Assembly: GCA_009741485.1 (NCBI GenBank)
Contig: CM019216.1
Location: forward strand, 47,884,789 to 47,948,788
Direction: 5' to 3'
Origin: Malurus cyaneus samueli
Taxonomy: Eukaryota; Chordata; Aves; Passeriformes; Maluridae
Length of the DNA stretch: 64,000 nucleotides
Positions 33,111 through 46,531 of this stretch are shown in pieces. The notes under the pieces were generated by a model. It saw only the letters and a list, made by a program, of their open reading frames with translations, did no database searches and was not told the origin of the DNA. The translations under genes were made by a program, and so were the position numbers. Position 1 is the stretch's first letter; the number at the start of each line of letters is the position of its first letter.

Positions 33111-36100
33111 ATAAGGAAGATCATGCAGCCCAATGTCAGAAACTGGAATAAATTATGTCCTATTTCCTGTTCTGTCTGCCCAAAACCACCACAGCCAAAT
33201 CATCTGTCAAAGAAGGACAGTGATTTTAGTATTAATAGTTCTTGAAAACTCATATTTATTTTACAATTTCATAGGCACTCAGGGATTGAGGGAATAATAA
33301 TTTTGTTACAGAAACTCAGGATCAATTACAATTCACTGTTCTGAAATTGTTAAAAGAGTGGCTGTCTTTCTGATACTCTGCAATTGCTCCATCATTTTTT
33401 TATTTATTTTTTTTTTATTATTTCTGCTTTGTTTGTTTCCCTCTTTTTTTTTTAAGTCAGAAACTTGAGGTGAGACCATGTCCCTATTGAAGTCAATACA
33501 TGGGGTTTTTTTTTTAATTCTGTTTACTACAATGAGGCCAGGAGCTGACATAGACTTTTCAAGGGCTTCTCAAAGTGTCAAGTTTCATCCCTAAAAGCGT
33601 GATGATGTCTTGAGAATCGTGCACATCAAAAACAATTTCATAATAGAAGAGAAGATTTTAGTTTCATTGATATGGAAATCATGTTATGGAGCACACATCC
33701 TGAAAGCATTCAATGTCTAAACTGACACCATGTAAGGCATGCATAGATAATTCCCATCCTCACCAAAATGCCCTTAATTTAGATTTAGTGGAAAAGGTGT
33801 ACTTGTACTTATCATCACAAAACACAGATATACATATGAGTAATAGTGTGTTAGGTTTTTTTTTTTTTTCTTTCATATTTCAATGCAATTGGAATATAAA
33901 AGATGTGCAAATCTTAGGGGATCTGAATACGTACATGAAAAAGTGAACACTTATTAATCTGTTAAATATCATCTGCTCACCAAATAAGCCAGTTATTTGA
34001 CTGTGGAACAGCAACATGACTTTGTAGTTCAAATCACTTTGCTGAACTTTGGAGATTTAAGTCCACTTTTCAGCTCTGACTCAGATTTCCTGCAAATCAC
34101 AGTTTTTACCTCAGCTTTTGCTGTCAGTTCTTGCTACTGTAAAACAAATATGTGTGCAGCTGCCTATATGAAAAGGACACCACCATAGTGAGGTTTGAAT
34201 TAGTATTCCTCAGGTGCCTCACAGTATTAGTGGAGACATCCCGCTCTGCTGGTTCACCCTGTCTAGTCCTGTTCACACTGTGGAATTACCCAAAATCTTG
34301 ATCATAGGTCCCATTAAGTTTTCTCATGTATGAAATTTTCCCTTTCACAGTGCATCTTCAGCCTACTGCTAATAATAGAACTATTTAAAAATACAGTTAA
34401 CTTTTCTTCTGCTAATGTTTCTGATGACTATGATCGTCATACTTGTATATTCAAAGTATTCATTGAGCTTCATGGGAAAAAAATATATTTTTAGAAACTG
34501 TTCACCTAATGACTGACAGTTTGGTCCAAAATATTTTTGATTTTACTGATTTGATTATTATGATTAGATGAAATAATATAGTGCATTGGGCTTACAAGCA
34601 TGACAGTCATTGAAACAATATTGGTAATAAATGTGTGGCAGGATTCTTGTGATGGTCTTTAATCTTTGGCCTGGGAAAATTTTGCCTGGTTTGGATCTGG
34701 AAATCAGATTCAGAAAACAGACCAACATTACAGTCTATTTTGTATTAATTAAATGCTGCGTAACTGCCTTTTTTTTTTTTGTTACACTTGTGTTTGATAT
34801 TATAGAAGTGATATGAACAATATTTTTCTAACAACAGTATACTTGCCCCCTTAAGTAAAGATAGAAAACTGGTTCACGATGAAGTCTGCTGGGTTAAATG
34901 AATCCTTATATCTATGTTTTATTTATTTTTTTTCTTTTCTTCATTTTTTTTTACAGCTCAAAGAAAATGAGGGAAAAGAGGATGGTAAACTGAACATGAT
35001 TCTTCTAGTATTTCAGTGACAATTGCTTAAAGATATTAAATCTTGTTTAGTTTAGGGATTATGCAAGCTAAACATTTCTACAATATTCTAACTTCCTGAA
35101 ACAAATATTCTGTCTTAAATCATGAAATCAACAGCAATCAATGTAAATGATACTGATTCACTGAAAGTTTTTGTTTGTCATTTTTTTCTAGGGTGTCATA
35201 TTTCCCTGTGGAAAAGATGATTTTCCCTGATAAATGCTATGGAAAATCACTTTGAGTAAAGAAAATCTATCAGTCATTTGTATGGCATGAAATTAAGTAC
35301 AACTGACTTTTTCTGATAGGAATCAAAGGGGGGAAAAAGTCTGATTTACATCTAGACATAGTACTATATTTTGAATTATTGGAAATAAATTTGTAAACAA
35401 CAGGTATAGAAATCACATCATCTGTAGCTGAATCTTGGCAATAACTGAAGGCAGAGGAATGTACAATCATTTTAAGATTAGAGAAGAAGTGGGATATCAT
35501 CAGAAAAAGGATTTAAACTTGCAGAATATGATTAAATTCTTCTGGTCATCTACTGTAATACAGAGGCCAATGTCCCTCTATGAAAATATGACGAGACCTT
35601 CAGCAATTGCAAACACTTAAGCATCAGACAATTTATCAGAACTATCAGCAAAGAGAAGTCTATCAGAAAACTGATTATTTTTCAGTCCAGTGTGGCCTCC
35701 ACCTGCAGCTACCCCTCCAGGAGACCTGAGGGTTTTCTCTGCGAAAGAACTCATAGAGAGCAATGACATTTCAGTAGTGCAGATGTTATCAGATAGAGAG
35801 TTGGGGGGTTTGATGTAATGTCCTCCAAGTAAAATGCTGCTTATTTCCTTTTTCACTTCCTTTTTAAACTAAAATAATATTTGATAATCAATCTGCAGAT
35901 AGGATAGAAAAAGTAGAAAAGGGAGAATTTGCACAAGGGTAAAAAATGCCTATGTATCCTGGCAAGATTTGTGCTAACCTTTTCTCTATCAGAATATTCA
36001 GCACTGGCCAAGCAAAAATGATGAATAAAATGGTGTGACAGAAATAGTTGAGTATATCAAGAACTTCAGGCTTGCCAAAGCTAAGAATCTACATAGAACT

Positions 36101-39100
36101 GCAGGACAATCTCTCAGTCTTTGTATTTTGCAAAGTAGCTGATAGGACAAGTTGGCCCTGATGATAAGTATACAATCATACCCTCTAAATTACCTGTAAT
36201 TAGCAAGCAGGTCTGTCATGTGACTAGCTGTTTGAAATCACCAATTCAACACTGAAAAAAACAATCTTAAAACTTTCTAGGAGAAGAAAGATCATCAGGC
36301 AAGTAATGTTATATTACTGATTTAAACACAGCAAACTCCAGTATTAGTTAATGTGGTCAGTTCTGTTCATTTGTAACATGAATGTGCAATTAATTTCATG
36401 AATGTGCAAAATTTTTAATAGGGAGCAGGGTTGCTAGATTGGTTTAATGATGGATGAATGACAGTCACAACTTCTTGGAGTATCTTTTTTGCACTTAACA
36501 TGGCTATGGTTTCAGCTTAGGCAATGGTTCCTGTGTGTTTTGATTTTCGGGAAGTAGAATGTGTTTTGATTTGTTGCTTGTAAATATTGCCATCCTAAAA
36601 ACAGCAATTAAAAAAATATCCTTCATAAAAAACTGAGGGAGAAAAAAACTGGACCAAATTATTTAGGAATTTTCTAGTAATTGGATTTTTATTTGTAGGT
36701 GATGAATCACTGCCTGCCTATCCTCCCTCTCCTCTTCTGCTCCAGTAAAGCAGAGAGGAAGACAGTGGTGATAATCCTTCAGGACTGAAATATTTTACAC
36801 TTGTTTGGTAGGTGATAAATGCTTCATTCCAAGGGGATTAGCACAGTGAAGCTTCACTAAAGGAGTGAGCATTTCTGCATGCACACTAAACAATTCAGAG
36901 CCTTGTTGAATCAACAGTAATAATACCTTTTCTGTCAGAAAAGCTAATATAGAAGCAACAACCACATGAAGTCTTTTTTTTTTTTTTTTATAAATTTCAT
37001 TATTCTCCTGAAGCTTGTTGTGAACTTCTTTAATTGTTGTGTGGATTTTTCTTTCATGAGTTCGCACTAATTTGTGAACTTCTTTTCAGTTAAATCTTAG
37101 CTGAGTTAGTAACAAGTATTGCATTTTCTCAGTGAAGGAAAGCAGTTTTAGGCAACTTAATGTTTTAAGCCATTTGAAGGATTTGTAATGATCAGCATTG
37201 AAGCCATCATAAAGTGTTAGTAAATGTATATCCTAATAAATGCAAAGGGTATAATATTGCAAGTGAAACATATCTACTTTTAGTGGATCCCTATAATTTC
37301 TTTAAATATTGCAGTTTCATTAAAACCTGTCGTTGAAAGAACATGCTTAATTTTCAAGAAAGGCAACTGTAAGAGCATACTGCATTTCTTATCCAAATCT
37401 ATGTACATTGAAAAATACTGTTGAGAGCATTCAGATTTTTTCATACCTTAATGAAAATAATGTAATAAGTACTGCATGCTTAAAATGAGAAACTGATTTG
37501 ATAATTACAAGCTGTTTAAACTCCCTTCTTTGAGATATGTCAAATTTATGCTTGAAAATGCTATTGCTTGGAATTTCTTCAGTCTACATAAAATAACAAG
37601 GCAAATAACCTGTACTAACATTGAATCCAGATATATGAGATTTAAAGTATGATATTGAAAGAGTAAAGTTAAATAGGTTTCTGATTTCTTAATTTTTAAG
37701 CACAGAATGTAATCAAAAATCTTGAGAAAAATGTTAATTTATGGATATTTTATATTTTACTTTGTTGCTCCTATTCTGTCATGTACTATCCATAGTTCTG
37801 CAGAAGGCTGCAGTGAAACACCAGGAAAAAAAGAACCCATTAACCCATCTATTTCTAGATATTTCTCCTACCACACGGTATCAGAGATGATTTTTAATTG
37901 TGAGCTAGAGCTGCGTGCTCTATCTGTGACATATTAGCTCCCCAAGCTGGAAATACTGCTTTCAGTCCATTTCCCTATTAGACACTGAATGCATTACCTT
38001 TAAATCAGCCAGGCTCCGACAATTATGTTGACTTTGAAGCACCACTGTAAGATAGTGTCCAGTGAATTGATTGAACCAACAGATTGAGCCAGGCTCCCAC
38101 TTGAAGATTGCTTGTCTTTGTGGTCTTTATACAGGTTATTGCCATTCATGATCTCAGTATTGAAAGTGTTGGGGCAAAGGGGGGACTTGCATAACTGCAT
38201 TTTATTTCCCTTCCTTTTAAAATGCAGTTGAGGCGGTCCTGCCTTCCACAACAAAAGATTGCAGGCTAATGAAATGGAGTCACATTGCTGATGTGTGATG
38301 TGGTAGAAAAGATGAAGGAATGATAGATAAGCTAGACTGATAGCATCAGTTTGGGTATGAAATTATTTCTTGTTACATTTTCTATTCAATATTGAGATAC
38401 CTTCCCTTCACCAGTTCCTTTTGTAGGTTTTGTCTCTAATGACTTACAGCATACAAAGCACTCAGACTATTTACACTGCAGTTTGGCTTAGGAGAAGTCT
38501 TGATTTATTTTTATAATTTCATGGAAATGTTAGGAAAAAAAAAGACTAATGAAGGTGGAATTCTGAAAACATTGAATTAAGAGTATTTTATGTCTTCAGT
38601 ATCTTGACATTAATTGCACAGCTTAAATGATAGGCAATGCGTTTAGAATAAATATTAAGCTAAGAGAGGAAAATCCAAATAAGTCACACCACTGTATTTT
38701 CCTTCAGAACGTGTCATTTTTACTATTTGAAAAAAGTTACCAGTGATGACTAATTAGATGTTGAATTTAATGCTAAAATATTGACATTTTTTAAGCCATG
38801 ATATATAAAAAGCCATCAAAACCTGCATTTACAGTGTTTGGCTTAGAATAGGTCATTTCATGGCTTTGTTTAGGCTTTCCAATATGCAATGCACTTATGA
38901 TGGCAGAAGATAAAATGATGCCTCCTCTGCTGATTTAGCCTATAACATTTAAGTGCTGCAGTAACTGAAAAACTCTCTGCATCTTAGTGGTAATTGTTAG
39001 TAATTTCTTGGACTGTTAAACATCTCTTTGACATATGCAAAATAGAAGAATAAAATTTTCATATGCTAATGGGGCAACACTAAAAATATCTAAATATTGT

Positions 39101-40807
39101 CAGAGAACTAATTTGGTGGTTAACACCAAAATTTTTTCTTTTTCAGGGAATGTAATGCTTTAGCACTTTGCTCATAAATAACACTTGTGACAATAAAAAT
39201 GCACAATATTGGGAAGTCCATTGAATATATTTTCATGTACATTAAATATTATGTGAGTTTTTACTTTCAGATTTCTGCTTCTAAAATTGAAATAATTTTT
39301 TTTTTTAAATTTTGGATGATATAGCTAAAAGTAGAACTTAATCATCGGCCTCAAGTGTGGGGGAATGATTGGTGGAAATATCTAAGTCTTGTTAAACAAG
39401 TCATGTAGTAGTAGAGAGAAGTTTACATGTTTCGTCTCTTTGCTTAAGACACATTTATTATCCATTTATTCAAATAATGGTTACAGGATTCTGGGCATGG
39501 GTTGTTTGTTTGTGTGAGAATGATGAAGGTTGTGCATGAGGTGACTTGTGTAGTTCACATTGTAGCCCAAGGAGTATGTAGGGGGTAGGTTTAAGATAAA
39601 AACTGGTGCATGAAATATTCTATGCAGTAAAAGAAATAAATTTTATTTTCAACAGGTCTGCTATTTTGGATTATTCCTGTTTTACTGTCAAAATCTGTGT
39701 ATGTTCCTTTCTCGTTGCCCCATTACACTGTTGGTACAAATGTACAAACAGGTAGAGGGGGGTTTAATTCTTTTTCTTGTCTAATAATTGGCATTATTTA
39801 CTGAATTATGTCTTTAAAACTCTGTGAACATTATTAGGCACCAGTCTGGAGAGTCATTTACTGAAAGTTGTGAGCTGTAAAGGACATAAATTACCTCAAC
39901 AAATCTTTGCCTGGGTAGTGGCATAATAAAAAAGGCACTGTTTTTCTTCAGATTCTATACTGAATTTTGTGTTCCCTTATTATCTAGAAAAAAAAATAGA
40001 AAAATTAAAATTTGAGCCATATATTTAGTATTTTATAATTCTAGGATCATATCTTGGGAGTTGTAGTAGATATGTACAGATTTGCAGTAGCACATCTTTA
40101 TGTTGAAATACATTAATATTCTCTTTATGCCTTGAGGACAACAAAGTTTTGTCAGAATAGGAGGTGAAGTTTCTACTTCTGGGGACAAAAATTGTGATCA
40201 TTAAGAAAGTTCATTAAAGAGAACCCTTTTTTTACTTATGCTTTTCAAATGTTGCAGGTGTAAATTTAAACTGAGAAAATTCTCAGTAATTATAAAGTAA
40301 TAAGTGTAAAAATGCTGCAAGCAGTCACCTGCTTTTGAAAATTTTAGTAAGTGAAAAGAAAGGAAGTTAAGGAAAAAAGGGAGTTGAGAAGTATTACAAG
40401 AGATGTTGGATGCTGCACAATAAGAGCTATAAAATTATTTTTAAATGAGAGGGAAATAGATATTTATTGTTACTGTAAAGATAAAATATATTTAAGTAAC
40501 CAAGTTCAAAAATAATGTGACTTGTCTTAACAAAAGTATGATAGTCATGGATTTGTGGTGCTTTTTAATGGGAAAATATTTTTATTTGGCCCTGCTTTGC
40601 ATCATAAGATACACTGTCTGTCAGAAAAAGTCATGAAAGTGATAACTCTTACTGAGGAAGAAAATAGACCCATATTTTGTGGGCAATAAGTAAAAGGGTC
40701 AAAGGTATTTCTTGAAATGTTAGGGCAATTTTGCTTTTACACTTGCCATGTACTCTTCTGTTTAAAATTACATACTTGTAAGCAGAGATGTAAGTAATCC
40801 ATTTTAA
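33111..40807 (+). other. NKAIN2 intron: no gene recognised
   Basis: Repeat-poor intronic DNA with T-rich runs at about 33395-33455 and 36974-36989. Segments at about 37950-38260 and 38740-39000 are free of repeats, of even composition and rich in ATTA and TGACA-type cores, and could be conserved non-coding elements. Nothing in them reads as an exon. Confidence 0.5.
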
Positions 40808-41400
40808 GACTGTGAGAGCCTGTTATGATCCTCTAGTTTGATCTTTTGAAGAAAGTCCTTTGAATTTCACTGAGTAATTTTTCAGATGCTGATGGAGCTT
40901 CTCTTATCTTATAGAAAGAAACTCATTGTAGTCTAAAAAGATTTAAAGTGATGGAAAACCCATTGTTCTCTGTTTTACTGACTAGGTATCTCTGGGATTA
41001 ACATACAGTGCTCCTATGTCATTTGAATTTATTTCGCTTCTACTTTCATCCTGTGCATCTTGTTATATCTTTGTCTGCTAAAATCAACGTCTTGTCAGAA
41101 TTTTTCTTTTCATGGTTATATTTTCTTCCTTCTTATGCCACTTATCACTTGTTCTGTATCATCTTTACTGAGTTTCAACTATAAAATTATTGCTATTAAT
41201 CAACTAAACCAAGTTATACAGATTTAAATTCTTAAATTTCTCACTGTAATTCAGAATTCCCCGATCCAGAATAACTTTCAAGCTCTTCACGAAGCTCTTT
41301 TTGCTTTTTCAATTTCCATTTTAAAGTGAGGTATGAGAACTGTTTCCCAGTAATGATCTCAGAAATGTAAAGAGCAGGGTGAATAAAAGCCCAGGTCAAA
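40808..41400 (-). mobile_element. Ancient CR1/L3-like LINE remnant, 3' portion, minus orientation
   Basis: The inverted CR1 order is visible: GATCCTCTAGTTTGATC, then a CATCTTGTTATATCTTTGTC block near 41055. It continues with TCTGCTAAAATCAACG, CAACTAAACCAAGTTATACA, CTCTTCACGAAGCTCTTT and finally a degenerate GAGAACTGTTTCCCAGTAAT block. These correspond in order to a CR1 subfamily known from turtles and other sauropsids. Heavily diverged. Its 5' continuation appears to lie beyond the younger CR1, at 43245-43505. Confidence 0.7.
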
Positions 41401-41540
41401 CACAGACATCCTACTATATGTTCAGGGTTTTTCTCTATTTTCTTAACGATTGAAGAAAATCCATTGATTCTGGATATTCTAGTTCACTGATCACTATAGG
41501 TCTCAAAATACTTCCTGAAAATTATTTTCCTTCTCTCTGT

Positions 41541-42822
41541 ATCAGAAAAAGATGGATTCTGTTGGTGGACTGCCAGATGGTTACATCCAGAGGGTAGTGA
41601 ACAATGGCTCAGAGTCCTGATGGACATCACTGACAATTGCTGTCCTTAAGGGCCTATATTGGAACCCTAATTCATTAGTGCTAATGAGTATCTTCATCAA
41701 TAACATAGATGAAAGGGCTTGTTAAATGCACCCTCAAAAAATTTGCAGATGACACCTAGCAGAGCAGTGTTGTTGACATACCTGAAGGACAGGATGCCAT
41801 CCAGAGGAATCAAGTGCGAGGTGATGCTCCTGGGTTGAGGAATCCCGGGATATCAACACAGGCTAGGGGATGAGCAGATGGAAAGCAGCCCTGCCCAGAA
41901 GGACTTGGGGGTGCTGGTGGATGAGAAGCTGGACATGACCCAACAATGGGCTCTCCCAGCTCAGAAAGCCAAACACTTTGGGCTGCATCCAAAGCTGCGT
42001 GGGCAGCAGGGTGAGGGAGGGATTCTGTTCCTCTGCTCTGGTGAGACCTCACCTAGAACACTGCACCCAGCTCTGGGGCCAGCACAGGAAGGACAGGGAC
42101 CTGTTGGAATTAATCCAAATGAAGACCACCAAGCTGATCAGAGGGATAGAGCACCTCTCTTATGAGGAAATGCTGAGAAAATTGGGTTTATTCAGCCTGG
42201 CAAAGAAGTAACTTCAGGGTGACTTTGTAGCAGCCATTCAGTACTTGAAGGGAGCCTTCAAGACGGGATAGACTATTTACAAGAGTATGCAGACAACAGG
42301 GAATGGTTTCAAACTGAAAGAGAATAGGCTACATTCAATTTTATAAAGAATTATTTTTCTATGAGGGTAGTGAGGCACTGGAACAGGTTTCCCAGAAAGC
42401 AGTGGATGCNAGCACCTCTCTTATGAGGAAATGCTGAGAAAATTGGGTTTATTCAGCCTGGCAAAGAAGTAACTTCAGGGTGACTTTGTAGCAGCCATTC
42501 AGTACCTGAAGGGAGCCTTCAAGAAAGACAGGATAGACTATTTACAAGAGCATGCAGACAACAGGGAATGGTTTCAAACTGAAAGAGAGTAGGCTACATT
42601 CAATTTTATAAAGAATTATTTTTCTATGAGGGTAGTGAGGCACTGGAACAGGTTTCCCAGAAAGCAGTGGATGCCTCATCCCTGAAAGTGTTTAAGGTCA
42701 GGTTGGATGGAGCTCTGAGCAATCTGGTCTAGTGGAAGGTGTTGCTGGCCATGGGAGAGGTACTGGCACTGGGTGACCTTTAAGGTCCCTTCTAACTCCA
42801 ACATTGATTTATGATTCTATGA
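41541..42822 (+). mobile_element. CR1 LINE, 5'-truncated, with internal duplication at an ambiguous base
   Basis: Matches the terminal 1.1 kb of CR1: the end of the reverse transcriptase ORF, the 3' UTR and a short TGATTTATGATTCTATGA tail. Translated pieces include FADDT-like coding near 41738, then KDLGVLVDEKLDM at about 41900, ALVRPHLE near 42035 and HLSYEE near 42152. Compared with the CR1 I remember, a segment near 41815 is missing and there are frameshifts, so the copy cannot be active. The apparent length is inflated by a repeated 260-base block either side of the N at 42410. Confidence 0.95.
42150..42674 (+). repeat. Near-identical direct duplication flanking an N
   Basis: Bases 42150-42409 recur at 42411-42674, separated by a single N at 42410. 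The copies differ by a four-base length change (AAGACGGG versus AAGAAAGACAGG) and a few substitutions, about 98% alike by eye. A duplication placed exactly on an ambiguous base points to two contig ends, probably alternative haplotypes, joined without merging. Confidence 0.9.
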
Positions 42823-43244
42823 GTCCAAAATTCAGGCATCCATCAGAAAATCTCTGATTTGTGTTCCTACTTCCTTGTTCTGATATTAAAATGTATTTTG
42901 AAAATACTTTACTGCTCAATGCACGTATATGTGTAGCAATGTCTGGTCCTTATGAGTATTCATAATTCCACCTTTTTTATCAGCTGTAAATTTTTGCTAA
43001 CATGAATGTGCAAATTCTGGATAAATTAATATTATATAGATCAACATCTTTACACTAAAGCCCACTAAAAATTTATTTTTGCATAATGGTTCCCAATTAA
43101 CAGCTGTTCTGATGATTAGCCAGTGAAAAAAGTTTATCAAAGGATTATTATGTGCTACAGGGAATTTTATGTAGTGCTAATTTTTAATCTGAATGTTGTG
43201 CACACAATTGCCCTTACAGAAGTCATATTATGTCAACACACTTT

Positions 43245-43505
43245 CCTCTGTGAACTGAACTTGTCGCCTCATCAAAAGTTCTGATGAGATCTGTTTTCCA
43301 TAAAACTGTGCTGATTGGCACTAATTATGCCACCATCCTTTATTTTTTTTAGTACTTTTGTGTTGCATCAGCTTTTCTGCGACTTTGCCGAGAATGGAAG
43401 TTCAGCTAAGCAGACTATATTTGGGTCATCTCATCTACCCTTTACAAAATATGCTACAATAGACAATTACAGCTCTTTTTCTTTTCCATTATATTTTACA
43501 AATAT
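43245..43505 (-). mobile_element. Ancient CR1/L3-like LINE remnant, RT portion, minus orientation
   Basis: On the + strand it reads CATAAAACTGTGCTGATTGG, then CACTAATTATGCCACCATCC, CTTTGCCGAGAATGGAAGTT and GGGTCATCTCATCTACCC. This is the same order as the inverted reverse transcriptase core of CR1/L3 elements, which has TTTTGCCGAGGAT and GGGTCATCCCGTTTACCC. In the element's own orientation it lies 5' of the relic at 40808-41400. The two are probably one old insertion split by the younger CR1. Confidence 0.75.
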
Positions 43506-45135
43506 AGCCTAAGATCTCCATACAGAATGAAAAGTACAGTTTTGTGTAGTATGTCCTTGAAAAGAACTCAGATGGCAGGCCATGGAACAACCTGTCCTAC
43601 ACAGGGCACAATACCTGCAATATATATGCAAAGGCTGAATATCACTTACCTTTCTCATGACAGAGTACATACTGATGATGCTGCTGGAAAGGTTACAGCC
43701 TCCTTAAACTCTTCTCTTCTCCATTGAGTTGTTCCATACCTCAGATCATCTCTTTCAGTGGTGTGGTTTTAAAGGCTTTGCCATAGCTCCGAGTTGTGGT
43801 CTGGTCTGTTATGGCAGGACATCACATAATGCGTGTCCCAGAGAGTCCATGGAGATGGACCAACATCACTACACAGAATGTGTTGCTTTCAGTGCTGATG
43901 GTTCAGATAGACTTAATTGTATTTAGAAAACAGAATGTTTAGCAATTTTTAGCTAAGTCTTTAGCTCAGTCTCATGATCTCTATGCACTTATAATCCCAG
44001 GATCAGATGCTCAAGCAGGGTAAAGCAGTGTCAACAGGCAATGCTCTTTTGAATGCCCTGATATTTCTATGATTTCTACAGCAGCTGAGCAGCCACCTGG
44101 ATTCCGAAATGGCATTAACACCATTTTGTTAATGGTATTTTTGTTATTTCGTTGTTTGGTATTTTACTCCTGAAGAATAGTTGCAAGAGTTGTGTGGAAT
44201 TACCAAAAACCTTTCTGATATCTTTGACTATTTAGTATGCATTTGGGCTGTTTCCAATTTTTTCAGGTTAATAAATCAAAAGGTTCCCTGTGAAGTTATA
44301 CCAAAGAATAAAACCCAGAAATGTAGCACAGTCAGAAAAAACACACTTTGGGAAAAAAAAATTCTAATATTTTCATGCCCAGTCTTGCCCTTTCAGAACT
44401 ACACTTTTAGCAAACAATGCTTAATTTCTCTGCTTTACAAACCCAGACTTGTGCAATAAATGAAGTTGGCACATACAAAGTATGTAGCAATGATTTGTAC
44501 AGTTACTTTCCTAGCTAATCAGATACACATTTTGTTGCCATCTTGATCTTGGAAAATAATTGGAGGACTGAGTGTTTTTGAAATTTCCAGCAAAAGACCA
44601 GTATGTTGGAAGTCCTTTTGTTTTGGATTGCTCTGCAATCCATCAAACATCAGCAAAACTCTAGAGGGATTGAAAATACAGTACAATAACCCTGGTTTCT
44701 GTGTGGAAGAAAAAAAGTGTAAGCAAAATCTATTTGATTATATATATTTATAAAAAGTGTATTAAAATGCATAAGAAGTACAAATAAATTTTGGAGAAAG
44801 TCAAATATGATCTGCATACTATGCCACAGTTGAGGATTCATAGATGCCACCTTGAGCAACTGCTAACAAATATTCACGGACATGTATATGTACAAAGTTT
44901 AATCAAGGTATTTCTTAAGACAAAAGTATTGCCAATTAAAACTTTTCTTTGGAAATATATGAAATAATGTGGAATAGCTTCTATATTTCACACTGTACTG
45001 CAAGGAATCTATGAAACATCTGTGATCCAGAATTCTCCTACGTAGTTTTGTCTTAGGAAATTTCTAATGCCTATTGCTGTTAGAAATCAAGCAGGTTACA
45101 TTCTTTGGATGTTTATGAAGGCTGGTTCCAAGAAG

Positions 45136-45168
<33 letters not shown>

Positions 45169-46266
45169 AACAAAACCTCCCACTTATTCTGGAAGGAATA
45201 TATTTGGGTTTGATTCCATGACCTGGGAAAGGCTCAGACATTGTGCTTTCAGAAATGGTTCTGCAATTGGTTTGCAAATTCCTTCAAATATGTGTGAGGT
45301 GCTCTCTTTCTAAGTGATTTCACCACATATTAATGTAGTATTTTTTCTACTCACCTGTCATATTTGTTGATATGAATATAATTGTCTGATCTTGAACAGT
45401 ATTGACTTATCTGTGATCTGTAAAAAACACCTGGATTATCTGTGTGTTTTATTAGTATCTGTGAAAAGCATATGTATTATCTGTGATCTGGGCCAAAGAA
45501 ACTTGAAGGTTAATTAAGACTGATAAATTTGAACCATAATGACTCTCCTTCCAAGGTATTAAAATTTGTGATTAAGGAGTCCTGCTCAGTTTCATGGATC
45601 TGTGAAATTTCCTTTAGCCTATTCATTATGAAACATCATAACACACGTGGTGGAGAAATTCAGTTTCTGAAGTATAAAATACCTAAAAGTCCTTGAATTT
45701 CACCTTTTTAAAATAAGTATGTTGTACTGGACAGTCATTAGAGAAGTTCTAATTAACTCCCAACTTTAGCTGAGACCTACTTGCAGTTACTCTGTTTATA
45801 GGTTATGTTTGCCTACTTCCACCTAGAATTAGTCTGTACTTAGCAGTGCTTATTCATGGCCAGAGGCTGCTGTGAATACTTAGCAGCAGACCTCAATGTG
45901 ATGCCTGACTTGTTCTAAGTGTGCTTTGCATTTCAAGGGAACTTTCATGTTTTGAAGACAACTGTTTAACCTGGGAAGCCAAACACAGTCTCATCCTCGG
46001 TTTCATCACCTGAAACTGTACCTTTCCATTCACCATGGATTCCTGCCATAAAAATCTGCTTTTATCAGTGCTATCAAAATATAATCTTCTAATTATGTTC
46101 TTGTGAAGCTGATAGATATTTACCTGCAAATAGCATCAAAGAACCATGTGTTCATATGGAAATGTGATGCATTTTAGAAGGCTTTTTTTTTTTTTTTTAA
46201 CCTGAATTCTACTCAGTTTTTTTTACTATTTTTTCTTTTGATTGTGCTGCAAACTTTGGAGGTTAT
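43506..46266 (+). other. NKAIN2 intron: no gene recognised
   Basis: No mobile element or exon recognised. It contains an A31 run at 45136-45166, a T-rich run at 46184-46198, and imperfect repeats of TTATCTGTGATCTG between about 45408 and 45490. Confidence 0.5.
45136..45166. repeat. Poly-A tract (31 A)
   Basis: Uninterrupted run of 31 A followed by CCAACAAAACC. No retroposon body precedes it. Confidence 0.92.
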
Positions 46267-46531
46267 TTTCCTGGTATTGGCTAGGATAGAGTTAATTTTC
46301 CACTTAATGGCTGGCACAATGCAGATTTTTTAGTCATCATGAGAATGATATTAATAACACACTGGTGTTGAGGTTGTTGCTGCATAGCCCTTACTGCAAA
46401 TTGAGGACTTTTCAGTTTTCCATGCTCTGACAGTGAATAGCCAGGGCAGCTGACCCAGTCTGTCCAAAAGGTTATTCTCTATCACAGAGTGCCATGTCCA
46501 GGATTTAAAATGAGGGGAGGGCAGGTAGTTC
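46267..46531 (+). mobile_element. Avian ERVL-type LTR, U3 half, plus orientation
   Basis: Follows the U3 of the common avian ERVL-family LTR in order. It begins TTCCTGGTATTGGCTAGGAT, then has AGAGTTAATTTTC, GATATTAATAACACACTGGT, AGGACTTTTCAG, CCAGGGCAGCTGACCC and GAGTGCCATGTCC. It ends in a TATA-like GATTTAAAATGAGGGG. The similarity stops about 20 bases after the TATA-like element, where the adjoining half begins in the opposite orientation. This is an old non-coding viral relic with no viral gene in the window. Confidence 0.8.

Noticed and set aside
41810..42211. Open frames of 77-95 codons, one resembling a protein (LGVLVDEKLDM, LVRPHLE)
   Set aside because: They are the degraded end of the CR1 reverse transcriptase ORF, with frameshifts and deletions, not a host gene.
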